Shown: positions 27,418-36,139, counted from the stretch's first letter. The stretch is DNA of 36,661 nucleotides from an uncultured Bacteroidales bacterium (GCA_945828585.1 CALZRN010000005.1:1-36661), one strand, 5' to 3'. The notes: a model not told the origin generated them from the letters alone. Translations and numbers: made by a program.

Positions 27418-27561
27418 TTACAGGTTTTCGCCGGGCACAGAAGGTCCTATGCTACGAGCCGGTGCTGGCTCCGGACCAGAACCGGAATCCAGCAACATCA
27501 CATGTGCATCAGCCAACATAGGCTGCATCTCCATTTTCGGTGTATTATACATCTTTTTCAT
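27418..27561 (-). CDS. Short peptide ORF, 47 aa (MKKxYxxP-type Bacteroidales small peptide)
   Basis: Not in the ORF track (<60 aa). MKKMYNTPKMEMQPMLADAHVMLLDSGSGPEPAPARSIGPSVPGENL*. Start is 25 nt after octamer array B. Confidence 0.7.
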   Translation of the reverse strand: MKKMYNTPKMEMQPMLADAHVMLLDSGSGPEPAPARSIGPSVPGENL

Positions 27562-27585
27562 AATAATTATTGTTTGCGTTGATTA

Positions 27586-27633
27586 TTTCTAGTTGACTAG
27601 TAGACTAGTAGACTAGTTTTCTAGTTGACTATC
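27586..27633 (-). repeat. Octamer array B: 6 units of NCTAGNNN in perfect 8-bp phase
   Basis: Minus strand GATAGTCA|ACTAGAAA|ACTAGTCT|ACTAGTCT|ACTAGTCA|ACTAGAAA; begins inside the stop codon (TGA) of the four-helix gene. Confidence 0.93.
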
Positions 27634-28192
27634 AAAACCCTCTCTTATTCTTCCGAGCGGAAAACATCCGCTCTTTCACGCCGCCCTCGGCTAAGAACTC
27701 CGCCTCTATCTTCTGCAATAATGTCATCAGTCCTTTGTCTGCCTGATGAATCAGCGTCAGAGCTGTATTACAAAAAGTCTCTTTATCCCACTTCTCATAG
27801 TAGGGTGCGTAGTCTTCCACTTCGTTATGCGCCGCGCAGAACTGTAGCATCTTGCCAAATCGTTCGTGGTCGCGCGACCATAATTTCAGGCGGTTGGAGC
27901 GCAACTGGTCTTCGTAGTCTTCGCGCAACTCTTGCAGACTTCCGCGAGCTACATTAACCAAATGCAATCCTGTATCAGTAGATGTCATCTTGTCCTCTAA
28001 ACCCTCAACGATATTCTGCTTGCCGGATCGCGCCGCTTGCTGCATTTGACCGTACGTCCTGTCCGAAGGCTGGAGGTACTTGTCTATATAGTAAATCGTC
28101 ATATCGTATAGAATAACGCTCTTCTTATAGCAGACCAAGTTGCGATACCCTCCCGGATGAATCAGAAACCCGCCAGGGTTTAAAGTAGTCAT
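27632..28192 (-). CDS. Four-helix bundle protein (TIGR02436 / 23S rRNA IVS-protein-like) with suffix domain
   Basis: HPGGYRNLVCYKKSVILYDMTIYYIDKYLQPSDRTYGQMQQAARSGKQNIVEGLEDKMTSTDTGLHLVNVARGSLQELREDYEDQLR matches the four-helix family pattern (RSGKQNIVEG, NVARGSLQEL). Confidence 0.85.
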   Translation of the reverse strand: MTTLNPGGFLIHPGGYRNLVCYKKSVILYDMTIYYIDKYLQPSDRTYGQMQQAARSGKQNIVEGLEDKMTSTDTGLHLVNVARGSLQELREDYEDQLRSNRLKLWSRDHERFGKMLQFCAAHNEVEDYAPYYEKWDKETFCNTALTLIHQADKGLMTLLQKIEAEFLAEGGVKERMFSARKNKRGF

Positions 28193-28204
28193 CTTCGTCG
28201 TGAT

Positions 28205-28300
28205 TTTGTAGTTTTCTAATTTACTAGTCTTCTAGTTGACTAGTCTACTAGCTGACTATCTTTCAAGTTTTCTAGTAGACTAGTTGACTAGCAGACTATC
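28205..28300 (-). repeat. Octamer array A: 12 degenerate units of NCTAGNNN in perfect 8-bp phase
   Basis: Minus strand GATAGTCT|GCTAGTCA|ACTAGTCT|ACTAGAAA|ACTTGAAA|GATAGTCA|GCTAGTAG|ACTAGTCA|ACTAGAAG|ACTAGTAA|ATTAGAAA|ACTACAAA; starts the base after the stop codon of the giant gene. Confidence 0.93.
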
Positions 28301-31300
28301 TTATTTTACCAACTTTCCGGTTACATCATACATCTGCTCAGCGCGGAGGATGTAAACGTGCTCATTGAGGATAACCTTCTGAACGCCAGTCTCATTAGCC
28401 TCTGCATTTTCCACACCGGTGGTTACTTGCGGAGCCTTCTTGACGAGTAACAGGCCATAGCCTTCGTTGTTACCCTTCGCGAAGTCGCTGGTGTATTCGC
28501 CCATCGACAAGTTCCAGATGATTGCGCCGTTCAGCGTCAGGTAGAGATTTGCGTTGTCCATTGCCGGAGCGCTGATCGTGTACTCGCCAGCCTGCGGAGC
28601 GTAGAGCGTCAAGCTATACTCAGCCTGGTCGTTCACCATCGGAGCGTTAACCATACAGAGCTTCATGCCATAAGCTTTTCCGCTGATACGTGCTACCTTC
28701 GGCATCTGGCTCATAAACATCTTCACAAGGTCTTTGTCTTGCTCATACTCATTGAGAGCATCTTCGCTTGCAGAGATATAGAGTTTGTCTTTGGATACTT
28801 CGTTACCGAAGCGTACTGCGACATTCTTTATCTCATAAGCCTTGTTACGAGCTGGAGCATAGATCGTTCCTACTTCGTCCATCGCAACAACACTTGGTGT
28901 ACTTGCTTTGTAGAAGAACGGCAGACCTACAGGAATCGTCATACCCGGAGTAATAGTCACGTACTCATAGGTGTACGGATCCAGATATTGAGCATTGTAA
29001 GCAAACGTACCGCCAATCCATCTCGGGTTACCGAAACCGTTCCAACCCTTGTCGGAATCTTCACCGGTGCCATCATATGCTTTAGCACTCATACTGTTAG
29101 TCTCACTCATTGCGCCGGTTACAGAAGCTTTGAAGCGGAAGGTCTTCGTGTTACCGTCAACCGTCATCAGGTAGAATACACCCGGTTGCAGGATGCCGCG
29201 ATACTTCTTCCAGCCGTATTGACCGTTAGCACGGATGTCACCATGATAATCCATGATTGCATAGTTCACTTCGTTCTGCAGTTTAGCACCTGTCTCAGCA
29301 TCATAGATACCATTGAGAGCGTCCACTGCGAACGGCAGTGAGAATGCGTGCCATTGGTTCGGATCTGCTGGAACACCTGCCATACTGGTACCTAAGGTCA
29401 AGTCATAGATGATCTCTCCGCCGGTAGCCAGAGTGATGTTGGTTACTTCGTCCAACTCGGTAGCTACACCATGGAAGTCACCATTGTTGTCCGTTACACC
29501 CATCGTCGTGGAGAAGTAAACCGTCGGAGTGGTAGTTGCTGCATGAGCAACAATCTTACTACCATCCTCAACTACTACGCTCTCAGCCGTTGTAGGTTGG
29601 TTAACCTCTACAGTAGCACCGTTTTGAGCAGTAATGCTCTGTGCATTAGTCGGCTCGTCAATCGTCAGTGTTATGCCTTCACCGCTTGCAATAATCGCCT
29701 CACCTTCAGTATAACCGAGGTCAGAGATGTTAATAGTTTCAGTTACCACTACTGCCTTACCGAACAGTTGGATATCCTTTTGAGTACCACCGTATGGTTT
29801 GAAGCGCGGGCTACCGCTATTGTACTGGATTCTCTTAGAACTACTGTTAGTAATATGAACATTATTGCCGCTGAAGCTAATCGTCCAAACTGTAGCATTA
29901 GTTTTCGTATCCCACTTCAGGTCATCATTAGAGTTACCGGTAGAAGTCAAGTAGTTTGCACCATCCTTCGTGATCTTCCAGCCGTTCTCAACTTGCTCAA
30001 GGGTCATTATTAGTACATCCTCCGTGTACGTAGCTACACCATCGCTCAAGCTTACACCATTAGTAATCGAAGCCATATACTTGTTGCTGCCGAGGTCACC
30101 TGCCATTGCGAAGGAGTTCTCTCCATAGCTGCAGCCCAGAGCAATTTGCATTCCGTTAGAGAGTGCGCTTGCGCTGGTTACCATCGACATCTTGTTAACA
30201 GGTACGCTTGCCTTTCTCCATTGAGCAACGAACTCAACGGCTTCTGCCGGCATCGTGAACGAAGCACCTGACTTAAACAGCTTGCTGCCGTACTTCCAGC
30301 CTTGGAAGGTATAACCTTCTCTTGCAATAGCTGCAGCAATCGTGAATTGGTCGCCTGCGTACTGTGCAACCTCTGTCGGAGCGTCAGCCGTACTACCGTT
30401 CATATTATAGGTCACAGCATACGTTGAAGCATTTGTCCATTGAGCGGTCAGCGTAATGTCTTCTTCTACCTCACCAATATTTTGATTTGCTTGGTAAATT
30501 GTGGTAGTCTCATTCAGTTTCCATCCTGCAAACTCGCTATGCGACTTCGTCGGAACATTCTCGCAGATGGTGAACTCACTACCCTTATTGATGATAGCAT
30601 TCTGGCAACCGCCTTCACCACCGTTAGCATCGAACGTGATCGTCACCTTCTCTACCGGCGAAGAGGTGTAGTAGGTCTTGCTGGCATCAAATTCTACATC
30701 AATATTGGTTATGATTGCATTACCACCTTTCGGTACGATATAACCTGCCGTTACAGTCTCGCCGGAGAGATCAAGCGTCTGAGAAGCAGCAGCTGTACCG
30801 GATACAATGTATGCGATATTACCGGAACCGCTATAGTCCGAAGCACTCAAGCCTACAGACTTTGTCGTAGAAGTTGTAATAGCGATGCTGAAGATCTTAC
30901 CCGGACAGTTCGGAATCTTAATAGAGGCATCCTTGTCGGTGTTAATCTGCATACCTTTATTCTTGTATGCTTTAACAATCCATTCGCTACCATCCGTAGC
31001 TGTTACATTAACTGCATTCCCGTAACTTAAGTCCTTATCAGCCACATCAGCCGTGTAGTTCAATACATAGTGATTTGTTTCACCCTCTCCTTCTACTCGG
31101 CTATAGATACCATAGAGACTAACCTCTGCGACACCTGTTTGCGGAGTATATTCCGTAATAGTCGTCGGAGCAACTTCCGTCTCTTCTGCTTGCTCAGTAG
31201 TAGCCCAACCTACGAAGGTGAAGCCTGTCGGAGCCCAAGCAGAACCATCTTGTACGATAGTGAACGCTACATCTTGCTCTTTGTCGATAGATGCTTTCTC

Positions 31301-34300
31301 AACGCCTCCTACCATAAACGAGATCTTAGTTGTAGCAATCTCAACCCATGTTGCTGTAATCGTCACAGCCGCAGCCGGCATTGTGATATATTTGCCATTT
31401 GCATCTTCTGCAATCTCAACTGCATCACCGGAAACTGTCTTCGTTACAGCCCAACCGTTGAAACCATGATTGGCCCAGCTATAGGTATTCTCCGGCAGAT
31501 AAACCTTTGATTCTGCCAACTGAGGATCAATAGCTTGAGGAGCCGATCCTTCGGTTGCACCTCCATTTGCAAACGTTACAGAATAACGTGCACGCTCAGC
31601 GATAACATTTACGGTAAACGTTGTGGTCTTCGCGCTATAGTTGATCGAACCACTATTGTTCGTTGCTGCCAAATTCGCTGTGACAGTAGCCTCACCTGCG
31701 CCAGCAGCATGGAGTTTACCCTCAGCAATCGTCACAACTTCTGTATTACTAGATTCGGTCAGTGTAACAACACCATCACCATCCTTTGTGACGCTAAGGT
31801 CAGCAACAGCGATATCTTCTGTTACATTAACCTCCATCTCAGCCACATTAGCAATCGTAAATTGCGGCGCACGGAGTTGATAAACAACCGTCGAGCTCTT
31901 CAACTCCGGAGTTGCGCTGTTGTAATACTGAATCTTACCCTTGACTATTACATCATCGCTTGCTTTCACATTGCCTTTTGCAGACTCACTTGAAGAGAAA
32001 TACTTACCTTGCCAAATCGTAAACTGATTTGTGCTTTTTCCATCTGCAGAGATATAGTAGGTTCCGCTATTATTTGCATCAGCAACTACAATACCTTTCA
32101 CATAGACATCGTAACTCGACTCGTTCGTACTCTTATAAGCATTAACGATAATGTCGTTGATCTCTGCAGCCGTGTAAGCTGTAGCCTGATCGTTAGCAAT
32201 ATCCTTAACAACTACCTTATAAGTAGCACTCTTACCCTTGTATGTTACTGTGATAGTATTTTCACCTGCCTTAGAGTTATCATATGCTGTAGCATCATCA
32301 AACGAAGCCAACTCTGTTACTGGCTCTTCAGGGATATCCTCTACATATGTAGCCGTTACAACCGGTTTAGTTGGTAATGCGTGACCAACATAAGTTATTA
32401 CGCTTTCGTACGACAAACTGATAGAAGCAACCGTCTTGCTGGTATATGTCACAGCAACTACAGTAGCATCACTCGTCTTTCCGCCATACGCTGCCGTTAC
32501 GTTCACATTTCCGGCTGCTGTTACGATATTCTCAGACAGATTTGTACTCCAAACACCATCTTCATTTGTTACATCCTTAACGTAACCTGTATTGTAGGTT
32601 GCAGTAGCCGTCAAGCCTGCGAACGAGAATATATTATCCTCCGATGAGTAAATGGTCTTAGTCGCTTCACCGCCAATAGCGACGCTACTTACACTTGCAA
32701 CGACCAGCGATGTCAGATAACTATTATCCATATCGTAACTGCCTTGGTAGTTATTCAACTTACCAAATACGCGAACCTTATCACCAATCTTCAAATCGGT
32801 CACATCATTAAAGGCAGCATTGTCGAGACCCTTTCCGCTATAGATACGAACCTTAGCACCACCTTCAGCAGAACCATTGTCGGAAATAAAATAGGTCATT
32901 TTACCTTCATTTACTGACGTTCCGGCTGTACAAACAATACCATCGATATACGTATCGGCGCGTTCGTCGTTGTATTTCGGAATAAGAGCAATAGCCTCAG
33001 CAACCGTAAACGGCAGGCTGATGTTATATGTAGCCTCAGCAACGTCCGAAGCCTCTTTTCCTTCTTCTACTGCATAAGCCTTGACAGTGTAAGTACCGCG
33101 CTCTTTGAGTTCGATTGCTGCCGAATAAGTTTGCTTGGTGCCTGAAGTCTTAGGATCAGAACCATCTAATGTATAATAGATTGTTGCACCATCTTCAGCT
33201 AACATCTCAACAGTCTTAGTTGCATCGAATATTCCACCGTCAGTTAAAACGGGAGTAGTTGCTTTCTGCAAACAAGTTGTTGAGTAATTGCCATAAACAG
33301 GATCAGAAACGGTTTTCTTATAGAAAGCAAGTGTCTGACCACTAATATTGTTACTAATAGATGCATAGCAACGGAAATCCAGTTTATCGGCATAAACTCC
33401 TAAATAACGACCTGTCGTTTGGATATTATATAAGTAACTCTTGTCAATTTTAAAGTTCTTATTGTCTCCAGTACCAACGCGCACGCCATCATTGGCAGTT
33501 GTACAATACAGCCACTTATTTGTTACACCCTTAGGATAGAGCACAAAATTTTCTCCATCCTTAACGATATCCCAAAGAATACTGTCTGCCGGAGAAGCGA
33601 TTTCATCGTTTTCGTCTGTTACTTCTACAGCAGCAGGACCTGCACTTGTGCCTTTATTATTGGACATTGCCCAAGTTGTGGTTTCTGCAGCGACTGTTTT
33701 AGATTCAGTAACGATTACAACGCTTCCACTTTCGATTTCACCCAAAGCAGTCTTTACATAACTCGTAACACCTGCGCTAACTACACTTGCATAAACTGCA
33801 TAGATATGATTCTCACCCTTATTCGGCAGAACGTAAGTAGCGCCCAACTCAGGAGCCGTATTACAATTCTCGTCAGTACTCCAACCCATAAACTCCTTAC
33901 TGCAAGAAGCAGCAGATGTCGGCAGAGTTACTTCTTCTTTCCAATAGTGTGTATTCTCGCTATCGAACGTACTTTCTCCATTCGCATCGTGCAGTTTTAG
34001 TACTGCTACCTCATGGGTGTACGTTACTTCTACCATCACCTCATTATCAGGCATCGTGAACGAACAAGTCGTCTTGTCTTGCGAAACCGAATAGTCTGCA
34101 CCAACTACCGTCCATTCGCTGATCGAATAACCATCATTCGGAGTAGCGGTCAGTACTACTGCTACATCTTTCAATACGTCAGCAATATCAATTACTTCAT
34201 CATCCGAGGTAGCTACCACCGTACCATTTGCACTGGTGATACCAATTTCGTGTCCGCTCGGAGCAGTAACGGTAACTGCACAAGTAGCAGTAACAGTACC

Positions 34301-35932
34301 GGTAACAACCGAAGTAGCGGTAATAGTTGCGGTTCCTTCACCCATTGCTAGTACCGCACCGTCCTCATCTACCATCACTACACCCTGATCGTCAGAATAC
34401 CAAGTAACACCGTTATATGCATCAGCCGGTTCAACTGCCGTTACGCTCAAAGCATCTTCTGCTTCAACCAACAACTCCAACTCTGTCTTATTCAGTGTCA
34501 AGCCTGTTACAGGAATATACTCAAAGGTTGCTGCAATAGCAACATCAGAAGACGGCATCGTAAACGAATATACACCTTGTACAGGAGTAATAGCCTGTCC
34601 GCCTTGCGTTACCGATGCGATTTGATAGTACGTACTTGCTGTCGGAGTAATAGTTACCGTCGCACCTTCTTCAACTTGATCGCCCGAACTAATATCCGAT
34701 CCGCCTACACTAACAGCAACCGAACCTCCCGTCGGAGCACCATTAAATGTTACAGAGTGCTTCGGCAACGCTTTTTTGTAAAGAGTTAATGCCCCGCCGA
34801 TACTACTCGCATAGCAAGCAAAACCAAAAGTTCCATTGTTGCGTAACCATTTTTTGTCACGATCTGACGTAGCAGCGGCACGACCTTTATTCTCAAAATC
34901 GTATGTTGAGCTTCCACTTGCAGTCCAAAGAGCAAAATCTGCAGTTCCTGCATCAAGTAAAGCACCTTGACTCTTTGAAGATGTACCAGCCGCATATTTC
35001 TTAACAGCTGCATTATAAATCGTCCAGTAATCACCGCTTGCAGCAATATGCCAGATAATTGCCTCGTCAGGATTAGTAAGTTTGGCATTTTCAGGGCTTA
35101 CCTCTAAATAGTCAAAGCGACTAGTAGTAATAGTATTTTTCAGTGCTTTACCGCTATAGTAGATTACATAATCACCTTCCACCAAATCACCGGAGAATAA
35201 TGCAAATGTTCCCGTCGGCTCCGAAACTTTCACAGCAGCAAAGCCGGAAGTTGCCGAACCATTATCATCCGTTACAACACAATAGTAATATGTCGTACCG
35301 GCACTTGTCGTCAAAGGGGTGTAGCTAGCATCTGTTCCTACGATCGATGCTCCTTCTGTACTCTTCGTCGTATTGCTATACCACTGATAATGCAAATCAC
35401 CAGCAGATGCCGTTGCTTCTACTGTCAATGCTGTAGCCGATTCTCCAACCACATAATTTGCATCTACTGGGTCTGTAGAAATGGTCGGATTTGCGGGACC
35501 ACCCGGTACTTCTTCCAACCAAACATTAAGTTGACCACTAGAATAGGATCCAAAATTTGCTGTATTAGTTTGGGAATTACATTTCAAACAATAGTTGTTA
35601 ATTTTTAATTGAAGCAAATTAGATGAGTTTGTTATAGCCCAATTAGCTGCGCTTGCAACTACATCGACTTTGCCATTTGCTTTAGAACTTGCTAAGGAAA
35701 GATAGTTTCCACTTTCGAACTGAATACTCCAATTGTCGCCAGATTTTGTAAAAGTAAACACTTCCGCATCTGTTTTGTTTGTTACGGCAGAACCCTGCTT
35801 GCCAGTTGCGGCGGAAGCCCCATGATCAGCTACCGACAAATAATAATCAGTGCTATTGGATTTTGTAGCACCAATGTAATACTTCTTTCCACTTTGAATG
35901 TTTGAGACCGAAGTAATTTTGGCTCCCCACAT
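28301..35932 (-). CDS. Giant multidomain secreted/surface protein (Ig-like, Listeria-Bacteroides repeats, OB-fold-like and CHB_HEX_C-like modules); true start probably ATG at 35988 but out of frame by one base
   Basis: 2543 aa from MWGAKITSV; contains VTITFDANGGEGG...FAGW...LTAQW, ATIYYTLDGSDPKTSGTKQTYSAAIEL, Big_2-like GVTWYSDDQGVVMVDEDGAVLAMGEGTATITATS; C-terminus VQKVILNEHVYILRAEQMYDVTGKLVK. Confidence 0.88.
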   Translation of the reverse strand: MWGAKITSVSNIQSGKKYYIGATKSNSTDYYLSVADHGASAATGKQGSAVTNKTDAEVFTFTKSGDNWSIQFESGNYLSLASSKANGKVDVVASAANWAITNSSNLLQLKINNYCLKCNSQTNTANFGSYSSGQLNVWLEEVPGGPANPTISTDPVDANYVVGESATALTVEATASAGDLHYQWYSNTTKSTEGASIVGTDASYTPLTTSAGTTYYYCVVTDDNGSATSGFAAVKVSEPTGTFALFSGDLVEGDYVIYYSGKALKNTITTSRFDYLEVSPENAKLTNPDEAIIWHIAASGDYWTIYNAAVKKYAAGTSSKSQGALLDAGTADFALWTASGSSTYDFENKGRAAATSDRDKKWLRNNGTFGFACYASSIGGALTLYKKALPKHSVTFNGAPTGGSVAVSVGGSDISSGDQVEEGATVTITPTASTYYQIASVTQGGQAITPVQGVYSFTMPSSDVAIAATFEYIPVTGLTLNKTELELLVEAEDALSVTAVEPADAYNGVTWYSDDQGVVMVDEDGAVLAMGEGTATITATSVVTGTVTATCAVTVTAPSGHEIGITSANGTVVATSDDEVIDIADVLKDVAVVLTATPNDGYSISEWTVVGADYSVSQDKTTCSFTMPDNEVMVEVTYTHEVAVLKLHDANGESTFDSENTHYWKEEVTLPTSAASCSKEFMGWSTDENCNTAPELGATYVLPNKGENHIYAVYASVVSAGVTSYVKTALGEIESGSVVIVTESKTVAAETTTWAMSNNKGTSAGPAAVEVTDENDEIASPADSILWDIVKDGENFVLYPKGVTNKWLYCTTANDGVRVGTGDNKNFKIDKSYLYNIQTTGRYLGVYADKLDFRCYASISNNISGQTLAFYKKTVSDPVYGNYSTTCLQKATTPVLTDGGIFDATKTVEMLAEDGATIYYTLDGSDPKTSGTKQTYSAAIELKERGTYTVKAYAVEEGKEASDVAEATYNISLPFTVAEAIALIPKYNDERADTYIDGIVCTAGTSVNEGKMTYFISDNGSAEGGAKVRIYSGKGLDNAAFNDVTDLKIGDKVRVFGKLNNYQGSYDMDNSYLTSLVVASVSSVAIGGEATKTIYSSEDNIFSFAGLTATATYNTGYVKDVTNEDGVWSTNLSENIVTAAGNVNVTAAYGGKTSDATVVAVTYTSKTVASISLSYESVITYVGHALPTKPVVTATYVEDIPEEPVTELASFDDATAYDNSKAGENTITVTYKGKSATYKVVVKDIANDQATAYTAAEINDIIVNAYKSTNESSYDVYVKGIVVADANNSGTYYISADGKSTNQFTIWQGKYFSSSESAKGNVKASDDVIVKGKIQYYNSATPELKSSTVVYQLRAPQFTIANVAEMEVNVTEDIAVADLSVTKDGDGVVTLTESSNTEVVTIAEGKLHAAGAGEATVTANLAATNNSGSINYSAKTTTFTVNVIAERARYSVTFANGGATEGSAPQAIDPQLAESKVYLPENTYSWANHGFNGWAVTKTVSGDAVEIAEDANGKYITMPAAAVTITATWVEIATTKISFMVGGVEKASIDKEQDVAFTIVQDGSAWAPTGFTFVGWATTEQAEETEVAPTTITEYTPQTGVAEVSLYGIYSRVEGEGETNHYVLNYTADVADKDLSYGNAVNVTATDGSEWIVKAYKNKGMQINTDKDASIKIPNCPGKIFSIAITTSTTKSVGLSASDYSGSGNIAYIVSGTAAASQTLDLSGETVTAGYIVPKGGNAIITNIDVEFDASKTYYTSSPVEKVTITFDANGGEGGCQNAIINKGSEFTICENVPTKSHSEFAGWKLNETTTIYQANQNIGEVEEDITLTAQWTNASTYAVTYNMNGSTADAPTEVAQYAGDQFTIAAAIAREGYTFQGWKYGSKLFKSGASFTMPAEAVEFVAQWRKASVPVNKMSMVTSASALSNGMQIALGCSYGENSFAMAGDLGSNKYMASITNGVSLSDGVATYTEDVLIMTLEQVENGWKITKDGANYLTSTGNSNDDLKWDTKTNATVWTISFSGNNVHITNSSSKRIQYNSGSPRFKPYGGTQKDIQLFGKAVVVTETINISDLGYTEGEAIIASGEGITLTIDEPTNAQSITAQNGATVEVNQPTTAESVVVEDGSKIVAHAATTTPTVYFSTTMGVTDNNGDFHGVATELDEVTNITLATGGEIIYDLTLGTSMAGVPADPNQWHAFSLPFAVDALNGIYDAETGAKLQNEVNYAIMDYHGDIRANGQYGWKKYRGILQPGVFYLMTVDGNTKTFRFKASVTGAMSETNSMSAKAYDGTGEDSDKGWNGFGNPRWIGGTFAYNAQYLDPYTYEYVTITPGMTIPVGLPFFYKASTPSVVAMDEVGTIYAPARNKAYEIKNVAVRFGNEVSKDKLYISASEDALNEYEQDKDLVKMFMSQMPKVARISGKAYGMKLCMVNAPMVNDQAEYSLTLYAPQAGEYTISAPAMDNANLYLTLNGAIIWNLSMGEYTSDFAKGNNEGYGLLLVKKAPQVTTGVENAEANETGVQKVILNEHVYILRAEQMYDVTGKLVK

Positions 35933-36100
35933 TTGCCCTAAGCCTACAAATAGGCATAGGAATAATGAAAAAAGTTTAGTTTTCTCATAATGTTAATGAA
36001 TTGAATTGTTTGTATATAAATTTTATTGTTTAACTAAAATAAATGATTTATGAAACACTTATTAACTTTTTTGAGGCATGACGTTAGTGCGACGTTGGCT

Positions 36101-36133
36101 TTGACCGTCGGTTGACCGTCGTTCGACCGTCGG
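36101..36133. repeat. Three tandem 11-bp repeats TTGACCGTCGG/TTGACCGTCGT/TCGACCGTCGG
   Basis: Exact 11-bp phase in the intergenic region between divergent genes; two weaker GACGTT units precede it (36080, 36091). Confidence 0.85.
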
Positions 36134-36139
36134 GGGACT

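Noticed and set aside
27586-28300. Possible CRISPR array
   Set aside because: Units are 8 bp with no unique spacers of 25-40 bp and no cas genes nearby.
27418-28300. Classical transposon/IS insertion
   Set aside because: No transposase or integrase, and no terminal inverted repeats with target duplications; only the octamer arrays flank the gene.
28739-34789. Numerous 60-200-aa + strand ORFs opposite the giant gene
   Set aside because: Cys/Ser/Arg-rich low-plausibility translations antisense to a continuous 2543-codon frame.
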